Assembly: GCA_002787615.1 (NCBI GenBank)
Contig: PCXJ01000064.1
Span: 1-5,663, forward strand
Length of the DNA stretch: 5,663 nucleotides
Origin: Alphaproteobacteria bacterium CG11_big_fil_rev_8_21_14_0_20_44_7
GTDB lineage: Bacteria; Pseudomonadota; Alphaproteobacteria; Rickettsiales; 21-14-0-20-44-7
Direction: 5' to 3'
The position numbers were made by a program, and so were the translations under genes. The notes beneath the pieces were generated by a model. The model was not told the origin of the DNA. It searched no databases and saw nothing but the letters and a program-made list of their open reading frames with translations. Numbering within the stretch: position 1 is the stretch's first letter; every line of letters begins with the position of its first letter. Below are positions 1-4,455 of this stretch, piece by piece.

Positions 1-2
1 TT

Positions 3-779
3 CTACTCCAACAACAGTGCAGGGTCAAGGCGGACTTTATGTAAATTTACGCGCCAATCCAGATGTGGCCCTGTGGCACGTCCGGTTGCGCCAATCTTGC
101 CGATAATATCACCCTGACTAAGTTCATCGCCTTTATTCACATCAATTTCGCTCAGATGTGAGAAGATGGAAACCAGCCCGCAGCCATGGTCTATGGCAAT
201 TGTGCCGCCTGTGTAAAACATATCATCGGCAACCAGCACAACTTTTCCCCATGCGGGAGAAATAATTTTTGTGCCGACTGTTCCGGCAATATCCAATCCG
301 AAATGCGGGCGTTTTGGCTCACCGTTCAAAACGCGCTGACTGCCATAAACTCCGCTAATTTCTCCTTCGGCGGGAGAAATAAAATTCACTTCGGGGCAAG
401 CAGCAATAGTATTTAGACGCACTGCGCCGATTTGTGCATTCTCGCGTTTAATCCTATCCCAATCCATTGCTGGCGGGTTTACTTTGGAAGCGGGCAAGCC
501 ATCAATATTTTGAATATCATATTGGCGCTGTTCAACATCAAACTTCAAATCTGCCAAAACCTCACCATTATGCTTGAGGGTAATATTTGTGGAAGGCGCG
601 GCATCACGGTTAAACCCGAATAATATTTTGCCATTATGATTAGGCAATTTTGTGCCGTCCTGATAAACATCCAGCCAACTACTGACATTCCCAACAACTA
701 ATCCGCCTTGAGTAAAATCTCCATCAAAGCTATATTGGGGAGGCTGAAGTAAAATTGAAACTATGAGGAATTTTAGCAT
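3..779 (-). CDS. M23-family peptidoglycan metallopeptidase, exported
   Basis: Complete 258-aa protein, ATG at 779 and TAG at 3-5. It is a LytM/M23 zinc endopeptidase expected to cut peptide cross-links of peptidoglycan in the periplasm. A short hydrophobic N-terminus (residues 1-11, Lys3 then FLIVSILL) suggests a signal peptide, but the run is short and no clear cleavage site or lipobox follows. Residues about 19-100 form a beta-rich N-terminal domain ending in 'YDIQNIDGLPASKVNPP', which I recognise from proteobacterial M23 proteins. The catalytic domain spans about 133-258: 'HFGLD' (His159, Asp163), 'SHLSEI' (His208) and 'GPHLDW' (His239). The usual second His of the HxH motif is Asp241, as in the 'TGPHLDWR' subgroup, so activity is plausible but not proven. 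No in-frame start exists upstream before a stop, and the conserved region begins soon after Met1, so this start is firm. No Shine-Dalgarno is visible, and any promoter must lie inside the divergent oxidoreductase gene. Confidence 0.93.
   Translation of the reverse strand: MLKFLIVSILLQPPQYSFDGDFTQGGLVVGNVSSWLDVYQDGTKLPNHNGKILFGFNRDAAPSTNITLKHNGEVLADLKFDVEQRQYDIQNIDGLPASKVNPPAMDWDRIKRENAQIGAVRLNTIAACPEVNFISPAEGEISGVYGSQRVLNGEPKRPHFGLDIAGTVGTKIISPAWGKVVLVADDMFYTGGTIAIDHGCGLVSIFSHLSEIDVNKGDELSQGDIIGKIGATGRATGPHLDWRVNLHKVRLDPALLLE
765..770 (+). promoter_or_regulatory. Ribosome binding site for the oxidoreductase, inside the M23 gene
   Basis: GAGGAA lies 9 bases before the ATG at 780 and supports that start over the in-frame ATG at 786. 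The site is embedded in the first codons of the divergent M23 gene (antisense to roughly codons 3-5), so the two genes share these bases for different purposes. Confidence 0.6.
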
Positions 780-1631
780 ATGAGCATGAAAGCATATATT
801 GTGGAAAACGGAAAGCCGATTTTGCAGGAAACTGCAAAAAAGGGCAATGTGCAGGTGAAGGCAGTGGGGATAAACCGCGCCGATGTGTTTTACTTAAGCG
901 GGAAATATCCGTTCTTCGGGCTGGAATTCGCGGGAATTGACGAGGCGGTAAAGCGTGTTGCAGGCTTGGTCAATGGCGGGGCATATGCGGAATATGTGCA
1001 GGCAGAGAATTTGCTGGAAATCCCCGAAAATATGGATTTTGAAGATGCGGTTTGTATTATCGAGGCGCTGGCTACGGCATATTATAATTTGGTGGAATTG
1101 TGCAAGCTGCAAAAAGGTGAGAAAGTTTTGATTCATGGCGGCGGCGGTGGAATTGGCGCAACGTTGATTCAACTGGCGAAATTGCTGGGGGCAGAAGTTT
1201 TTGCAACTGCCGGAAAACCGCAAAAGCTGGAAGTGATAAAGCGCGCAGGAGGAATCCCGATAAATTATAAGGAGCAGGATTTTGCCGAAAATAAATATGA
1301 TGTGATTGTGGATGTGGTTGGCGCGGATTATTTCAATCGCAATATTGATGCGCTGAATAAAGGCGGCAGGTTGGCGCTAATCGGATTTATAAGCGGGGCA
1401 AAAGCGCAAGCGAATCTGGGCCCGATATTGGTCAAGCATTTGAGCGTTTTCGGTTCAACAACAAGTGGTTTGGATGAAAAAAAGAAAGCAAAATTGATGA
1501 AAGATATTGAGCCTTATTTTGAGAAAATAAAGCCGTTTAAAGATAAAGTTTTTGGGTTTGACGGCGTTCCCGAAGCACTGCAATATATGAAAGAGTATAA
1601 AAATGCGGGGAAGGTGGTTGTTAGGGTTTAG
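780..1631 (+). CDS. Compact MDR-family NAD(P)H:quinone oxidoreductase-like protein
   Basis: Complete 283-aa protein of the medium-chain dehydrogenase/reductase superfamily, quinone-oxidoreductase branch (related to QOR/PIG3). Such enzymes use NAD(P)H to reduce quinones or activated alkenes in the cytoplasm; the substrate here is unknown. Seen in order: a GroES-like N-terminal part with 'VGINRAD' (about 29-35) and 'GLEFAG' (47-52), 'GGAYAEYV' (66-73), then the Rossmann fold with the glycine-rich loop 'HGGGGGIGATLIQLAK' (119-134), 'VFATAG' (140-145), 'INY' (161-163), 'DVIVDVVG' (174-181) and 'GGRLALIGF' (195-203). No structural-zinc cysteine cluster is present. The family is usually about 320-340 aa. 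The shortfall is in the N-terminal domain, including the 'V-x-x-W-x-x-GDRV' segment normally following 'G-E-x-AG'. The reading frame is intact, so this is a compact form and not a visible frameshift. ATG at 780 is supported by GAGGAA; the stop TAG lies in a small 7-bp repeat. Confidence 0.9.
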   Translation: MSMKAYIVENGKPILQETAKKGNVQVKAVGINRADVFYLSGKYPFFGLEFAGIDEAVKRVAGLVNGGAYAEYVQAENLLEIPENMDFEDAVCIIEALATAYYNLVELCKLQKGEKVLIHGGGGGIGATLIQLAKLLGAEVFATAGKPQKLEVIKRAGGIPINYKEQDFAENKYDVIVDVVGADYFNRNIDALNKGGRLALIGFISGAKAQANLGPILVKHLSVFGSTTSGLDEKKKAKLMKDIEPYFEKIKPFKDKVFGFDGVPEALQYMKEYKNAGKVVVRV

Positions 1632-1640
1632 GATTTAGGA
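1620..1640 (+). repeat. Three 7-bp units around the oxidoreductase stop codon
   Basis: TTTAGGA occurs at 1627-1633 and 1634-1640, preceded by the near copy GTTAGGG at 1620-1626. The stop codon TAG (1629-1631) is inside the second unit. The C-terminal residues 'GKVVVRV' still look family-typical, so the repeat has not damaged the gene. Confidence 0.6.
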
Positions 1641-1654
1641 ACATTGAGCATTGA

Positions 1655-1750
1655 ATCTCCCCCTATAAGGGGGGATGAATTCTAGGGGAATCTACTCTTG
1701 CGCCTGCATTTTAGATTGCCCTAGAATTCTTGCAGAATTCAGGCAATGAC
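1655..1750. repeat. REP-like composite palindrome, diverged
   Basis: Three inverted repeats are nested here. ATC-T-CCCCC (1655-1663) pairs with GGGGGGAT (1669-1676), one T bulged. GAATTCTAGGG (1677-1687) is a perfect 11-bp inverted match to CCCTAGAATTC (1719-1729). ATTGCC (1715-1720) pairs with GGCAAT (1742-1747) around the 7-bp stem GAATTCT/AGAATTC (1724-1730/1734-1740, loop TGC). The right half has the frame TAGATT-palindrome-AATGAC (1712-1717, 1745-1750), the same frame as the right half of the element at 1839-1912 (1886-1891, 1906-1911), which suggests a common family. Relationship is inferred from this pattern only. Confidence 0.6.
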
Positions 1751-1755
1751 GATTA

Positions 1756-1776
1756 CTAGAAGCTAGAAGCTAGAAG
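1756..1776 (+). repeat. CTAGAAG x3 heptamer tandem repeat
   Basis: Three perfect head-to-tail copies of CTAGAAG at 1756-1762, 1763-1769 and 1770-1776, followed by C then sequence that breaks the pattern. It sits just right of the diverged REP-like element. Confidence 0.9.
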
Positions 1777-1781
1777 CCAAA

Positions 1782-1795
1782 CTCCCCTGGGGGAG
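1782..1795. repeat. C/G-rich hairpin CTCCC/GGGAG
   Basis: CTCCC (1782-1786) and GGGAG (1791-1795) flank a 4-base loop. It resembles the CCCCC/GGGGG arm at 1659-1673. No T-run follows on either strand, so termination is not claimed. Confidence 0.5.
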
Positions 1796-1838
1796 GTGTA
1801 TGTAGTGGCTAGCTTTAAACCTTGAACCTTATCAACCC

Positions 1839-1912
1839 TGTCATTCTGGCGAATGCCAGAATCCAGTGCGGCATTCCACAAACCCTAGATTCCAGCCTAC
1901 GCTGGAATGACA
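1839..1912. repeat. REP/BIME-like double-hairpin element, 74 bp
   Basis: The element is bounded by a perfect 8-bp inverted terminal repeat, TGTCATTC (1839-1846) and GAATGACA (1905-1912). Inside are two hairpins: ATTCTGGC/GCCAGAAT (1843-1850/1855-1862, loop GAAT) and ATTCCAGC/GCTGGAAT (1889-1896/1901-1908, loop CTAC), separated by 26 bases. This is the architecture of the widespread extragenic palindromes of the type 'GTCATTCC-palindrome-GGAATCCAG ... CTAGATTCC-palindrome-GGAATGAC', usually mobilised in trans by REP-associated tyrosine transposases (RAYT). No transposase and no clear target duplication are visible here. Confidence 0.85.
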
Positions 1913-1989
1913 TCACGCCTGTGCCAACCATTGCTATTAACTGCTGACTATTCACTTTCGATGTGGGACTTAGGATGGCTACTAAGCTA

Positions 1990-2017
1990 ACATCAAAAAT
2001 CATACATCAAAAATCAT
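1990..2017 (+). repeat. 14-bp direct tandem repeat x2
   Basis: ACATCAAAAATCAT is present twice without gap, 1990-2003 and 2004-2017, ending three bases before the stop codon of the Rrf2-type gene (TAA read on minus at 2021-2023). The 14-bp unit is twice the 7-bp period seen elsewhere in this gap. Confidence 0.9.
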
Positions 2018-2020
2018 ATA

Positions 2021-2440
2021 TTAAAATGGTTTTGCGGCGAGGGAGGTTAGGCTGGTATCGTCAAGAATTTGTGCAGTTTTTTCGCGTACTTCCTGCATCA
2101 AATGGCGCAGCGAGCAGGTTGTTTCATCAGCGCAATCTTTGCATTTTTTGTAGTTAGTAAGGCTGGCGCAAGGGAGCAGAGCGATTGGCCCTTCAAATGC
2201 GCGGATGACCGAACCGATTTTGATATCATCAGGCTGCATGGTCAAAAAATAGCCGCCGCCTTTGCCGCGTTTGGAATCTATCACGCCGGTTTTTTTGAGG
2301 TCGAGCATGATTAATTCAAGAAATTTCTGCGGGATATTTTCATTTTTTGCAATGTCATAAATATGGACAGGTTTGTCACTATCATCCCTGTGAATGGCGA
2401 GCAGAGCCTTGATTGCGTATTTGGTGCGGTTACTAATCAT
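2021..2440 (-). CDS. Rrf2-family transcriptional regulator with four-cysteine motif
   Basis: Complete 139-aa DNA-binding protein of the Rrf2 family (IscR, NsrR, RirA, CymR). The N-terminal winged helix-turn-helix is clear: 'RTKYAIKALLAI' (5-16), 'IYDIAKNENIPQKFLELIMLDLKKTGVI' (27-54) and the wing 'SKRGKGGGYFL' (56-66). The dimerisation/sensor part carries Cys91, Cys100, Cys103 and Cys109. Rrf2 sensors of iron, NO or Fe-S status bind a cluster with three cysteines in this place, so a cluster is plausible, but the spacing C-x8-C-x2-C-x5-C differs from the C-x5-C-x5-C of IscR. The regulated genes cannot be told from the window. The gene lies 85 bp beyond flhF on the same strand and may be read through from it or have its own promoter. 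The start codon is the centre of a 15-bp inverted repeat, and no Shine-Dalgarno is visible. Confidence 0.92.
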   Translation of the reverse strand: MISNRTKYAIKALLAIHRDDSDKPVHIYDIAKNENIPQKFLELIMLDLKKTGVIDSKRGKGGGYFLTMQPDDIKIGSVIRAFEGPIALLPCASLTNYKKCKDCADETTCSLRHLMQEVREKTAQILDDTSLTSLAAKPF

Positions 2441-2446
2441 ATTAGT
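2432..2446. promoter_or_regulatory. Inverted repeat centred on the Rrf2 start codon
   Basis: ACTAAT (2432-2437) and ATTAGT (2441-2446) are perfect complements flanking CAT (2438-2440), which is the start codon ATG read on the minus strand. It could be an autoregulatory operator or an RNA fold around the start. This is seen in the sequence; its function is inference. Confidence 0.4.
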
Positions 2447-2525
2447 CTAGTAGAGTATTAAGGCGGTGTAGTAAAGTAAATTTTACATTCTCAAATTGAA
2501 AAATATCGGGAGGGAGGGTTTTGAA
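2441..2525 (-). promoter_or_regulatory. flhF-to-Rrf2 gap, possible Rrf2 promoter/operator
   Basis: The 85-bp, AT-rich gap contains the 11-bp dyad GTAAA-T-TTTAC (2476-2486) about 36 bases upstream of the Rrf2 start. I see no convincing -35/-10 pair and no intrinsic terminator after flhF. A dyad at this distance would suit a regulator's own operator, but nothing further supports it. Confidence 0.3.
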
Positions 2526-3464
2526 TCACTCAAACGGGCGCATCAACAATGTGGTGAAGCTTTTGGCGCTGATTGGCTCAAGGCTGCGGGCGACATTGGG
2601 ATTGCCGCTAAAATTCGTGAATGAAAGCCCCATAATGCGGGCGGCGGTGATGATTGAGCCGAAGCGGCGGGCGGAATCGGCTTTGGTGATGATGAGTTTT
2701 TTAGGAAGAACGCGACGAAAAGCGCGTGCCATATCAACCGCTTCCTCAACATCGCCGCCGGATGACATAACCATCACGGGGTCAATATCTGCAACGCTGA
2801 TGAGTTCTATCAGTGATTGAATTTCCTTACTGTTGAGTGGGTTAACTCCGGCAGTGTCGATAAGCGTGATTTTGCCTTGAGATTCATCTATATATTTTTT
2901 GAGTTGTTCCGGATTGCGGGCAATTTTCAAATCAATTTTCAATATTCTGGTGAAGGCAGAAAGTTGCTCAACCCCGCCTGCGCGTTTTATATCGGTAGTG
3001 ATGACGCTAACCGGTTTATCGTGGAAAGTGGCTTCGGTCATCATCTTGCTGATTGCTAAAGTTTTGCCGATTCCCGGCATTCCAAACAGCATCAAAGGGC
3101 GCGATTGCTTGAAATTAAGCGGTGCGAAAGTGAAATTTTTGGCCAGAGAATGCTCAATTGCGGATTTTTCACTATCAAATTTACCGTTTGCAATCGGCTG
3201 CATAATTTCATCAATAATGCGTCCGGGGAGTTTGTGGAATTTGAGGATTTGCGTGGAATATTCCTCAAGTTTTTTCTGCTTGGCATCTTTTGCGGGCTTT
3301 ATATCTGTCTGATTATCAGGGGCGCGATCAACTGCGGCGGTGACTTTGATGAGATTATTCCCTTCTTTTGAGGAAGAGACAATAATCGCATCTTCACCTA
3401 AACGTGCTCGGACAGTCTCCATTGCCGTTGCTATATCCGATGCGGTGATTGTGTATAATTTCAT
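2526..3464 (-). CDS. flhF: FlhF, SRP-type GTPase for flagellar placement
   Basis: Complete 312-aa protein of the SRP54/FtsY/FlhF GTPase family. FlhF places the flagellum at the cell pole and helps recruit early export-apparatus parts at the inner membrane, usually with the MinD-like FleN/FlhG. The N-terminus 'MKLYTITASDIATAMETVRARLGEDAIIVSS' (1-31) is the FlhF signature; residues about 45-115 form a short linker and N domain. The GTPase core shows the P-loop 'GMPGIGKT' (128-135), 'TTDIKRAGGVEQL' (156-168), 'LIDTAGVNP' (201-209) and 'TKADSARRFGS' (260-270), with the C-terminal 'GNPNVARSLEPIS' (287-299) matching the family's closing motif. 'RAGGVEQL' instead of 'RIGAVEQL' fits alphaproteobacterial members. 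The start overlaps the SURF1 stop by four bases (ATGA), so translation is probably coupled; a weak AGGAAG lies upstream. No other flagellar gene is in the window, unlike the common flhA-flhF-fleN order. Confidence 0.93.
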   Translation of the reverse strand: MKLYTITASDIATAMETVRARLGEDAIIVSSSKEGNNLIKVTAAVDRAPDNQTDIKPAKDAKQKKLEEYSTQILKFHKLPGRIIDEIMQPIANGKFDSEKSAIEHSLAKNFTFAPLNFKQSRPLMLFGMPGIGKTLAISKMMTEATFHDKPVSVITTDIKRAGGVEQLSAFTRILKIDLKIARNPEQLKKYIDESQGKITLIDTAGVNPLNSKEIQSLIELISVADIDPVMVMSSGGDVEEAVDMARAFRRVLPKKLIITKADSARRFGSIITAARIMGLSFTNFSGNPNVARSLEPISAKSFTTLLMRPFE

Positions 3465-4138
3465 TTTTTCTCAATCTTCCTGAAAAACCTAAAATAATAA
3501 ATTACTAATAGTGCAATGCTCAGCGAAAACCAAGTTATCGCATATTGCAAATGTTCGTTATAAAGCTGGATCTTTTTCGGCAATGCAAGCGGATAGGTGG
3601 CAGAATCCGTGTCTAGCTTGCGGTCAATATAATATTCAAGCGGTTCGGCGTTGGCTTCTGAGTATATTGTCGGTAAATCTATCCAAAACCAATGACCTTT
3701 TTGCGGGTTATTTTCCAGCGTCAGCCAGTTTGGTGCTTGCCCTCTCCTGATGACACCGGTAACAGTTTGTACGCCTGCGGGTTGCTCATATTCCTTTTCC
3801 ACCGGAATCCAACCGCGATTGATGATGACGCGCTCACCATTAAAAAGCTCAAGCGGGGTCATAACGTGAAAACCCGGTTTGCCGTTATAGGTTTTGTTCA
3901 TCAATTTGATTTCTTTGTCGAATAAATATATGCCCTCAAGCTGCATCTGGCGATATTCATCATTTTCCAGATTTGTGTATTCGCTATAGCTAATCGGCGG
4001 ATGCTCCAGCCTTGCATCAATTTTTGCTAAAACATCATTTTTCCACTCCAAGCGCTGAACCTGCCAAACACCAAGAGCAAAAGTTGTGCAAAAAGCAAAG
4101 AATACAAAGATATGCGGTATATATTTTTTTGAAATCAT
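3461..4138 (-). CDS. SURF1: SURF1-family cytochrome oxidase assembly protein
   Basis: Complete 225-aa inner-membrane protein of the SURF1/Shy1 family, which helps deliver haem a during assembly of aa3-type cytochrome c oxidase. The topology is typical: a transmembrane helix near residues 8-25, a long periplasmic part, and a second helix near 199-217. Family motifs are visible: 'LGVWQVQRLEWK' (22-33), 'GKPGFHVMTPL' (86-96), 'VIINRGWIP' (104-112), 'GHWFWIDLP' (148-156), 'YYIDR' (169-173) and 'NEHLQYAITWF' (194-204), whose His196 is in the conserved position. Length is near the family norm. The ATG at 4138 directly precedes the hydrophobic helix; no good Shine-Dalgarno is seen. It is first in the minus-strand unit and overlaps flhF by four bases. 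No cox genes are in the window, although SURF1 is often next to ctaG/coxC. Confidence 0.95.
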   Translation of the reverse strand: MISKKYIPHIFVFFAFCTTFALGVWQVQRLEWKNDVLAKIDARLEHPPISYSEYTNLENDEYRQMQLEGIYLFDKEIKLMNKTYNGKPGFHVMTPLELFNGERVIINRGWIPVEKEYEQPAGVQTVTGVIRRGQAPNWLTLENNPQKGHWFWIDLPTIYSEANAEPLEYYIDRKLDTDSATYPLALPKKIQLYNEHLQYAITWFSLSIALLVIYYFRFFRKIEKK

Positions 4139-4215
4139 AGAATCAAACTAAACCCCATGAATTTTTCTCGCAAGTTAATTTAACATATGGGGGTGGGTTG
4201 TTGTAAAATGCTAAT
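4139..4215. promoter_or_regulatory. Divergent promoter gap between SURF1 and the terminase pair
   Basis: These 77 bp must hold the promoters for the minus-strand SURF1 unit and for the plus-strand terminase genes unless transcription starts elsewhere. An 11-bp dyad GTTAA-T-TTAAC lies at 4174-4184. TAAAAT at 4204-4209 could be a -10 element, which would place transcription initiation at or near the ATG at 4216. A G-rich run (4189-4197) is too far from that ATG to be a normal ribosome site. All of this is weak pattern evidence. Confidence 0.35.
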
Positions 4216-4455
4216 ATGGAAGTATTAGATAAAGAGCTGAAAAAAGCCGTGGCAATTACCAGAACACTTCTGGAAAAGCTGATAAATAAAGGGGTTTGGG
4301 CAGATGATGATGACCACAAACTTGAAAAATTAACCAAGATTGTAAGCCTGATGAATAAAATGGCAGTAGCGGACACACCCGAAAAACGACCGAAAAAAAT
4401 TAGCCGCAGTGAAGATAAAAGAATTATCAAAGAATATTTGGATAAGAATAAGTGA
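4216..4455 (+). CDS. Small charged protein, candidate terminase small subunit
   Basis: Complete 79-aa protein, ATG at 4216 and TGA at 4453-4455. I do not recognise the family by sequence. It is rich in Lys, Glu and Asp, looks largely helical (residues 4-26 and 34-50), has an acidic patch 'ADDDD' (29-33) and a basic C-terminal tail (about 57-79, 'EKRPKKISRSEDKR'). No cysteines, membrane segment or clear helix-turn-helix are seen. Its stop overlaps the GTG start of the terminase large subunit by four bases (GTGA), and that position is where phages and gene-transfer agents encode the small subunit that recognises DNA and regulates the motor. Function is therefore inferred from context. An in-frame TAA at 4204-4206 rules out a longer form. 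There is no Shine-Dalgarno within the usual distance, so the message may be leaderless. Confidence 0.6.
   Translation: MEVLDKELKKAVAITRTLLEKLINKGVWADDDDHKLEKLTKIVSLMNKMAVADTPEKRPKKISRSEDKRIIKEYLDKNK

Larger units (their letters stand above)
1632..2020. other. 389-bp gene-free, repeat-rich intergenic region
   Basis: This gap lies between the ends of two converging genes (oxidoreductase on plus, Rrf2 regulator on minus). It holds at least one well-formed double-hairpin REP-like element (1839-1912), a longer and less regular relative (1655-1750), a C/G-rich hairpin (1782-1795), and several short direct repeats with a 7- or 14-bp period. I see no tRNA, no riboswitch and no convincing coding region. 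Hairpins could stop transcription from either side, but none is followed by a T-run on either strand, so none is called an intrinsic terminator. Confidence 0.75.

Noticed and set aside
894..1223. 109-aa minus-strand open frame inside the oxidoreductase gene
   Set aside because: It is antisense to the Rossmann region of a well-supported gene, with no motif of its own.
1655..1676. C/G-rich hairpin as an intrinsic terminator of the oxidoreductase gene
   Set aside because: No T-run follows on either strand; it is better explained as part of the REP-like element.
1829..1920. Target-site duplication flanking the REP-like element
   Set aside because: Bases just outside 1839 and 1912 do not match convincingly.
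1815..2003. 62-aa open frame on the minus strand in the repeat region
   Set aside because: Its middle ('SFQRRLES...FARMTG') is the translation of the REP-like palindromes at 1839-1912, a known source of spurious proteins; no ribosome site or domain.
1620..2017. Repeat cluster as a CRISPR array
   Set aside because: Repeats are 7-14 bp, of different sequences, tandem without spacers, and no cas gene is present.
2817..3371. Several plus-strand open frames opposite flhF
   Set aside because: They are shadows of flhF, whose motifs and length are intact.
4143..4430. 95-aa open frame on the minus strand opposite the candidate small terminase subunit
   Set aside because: It is hydrophobic and Ser-rich as expected for antisense of a Lys/Glu-rich gene, while the plus-strand gene has the GTGA coupling to terL.
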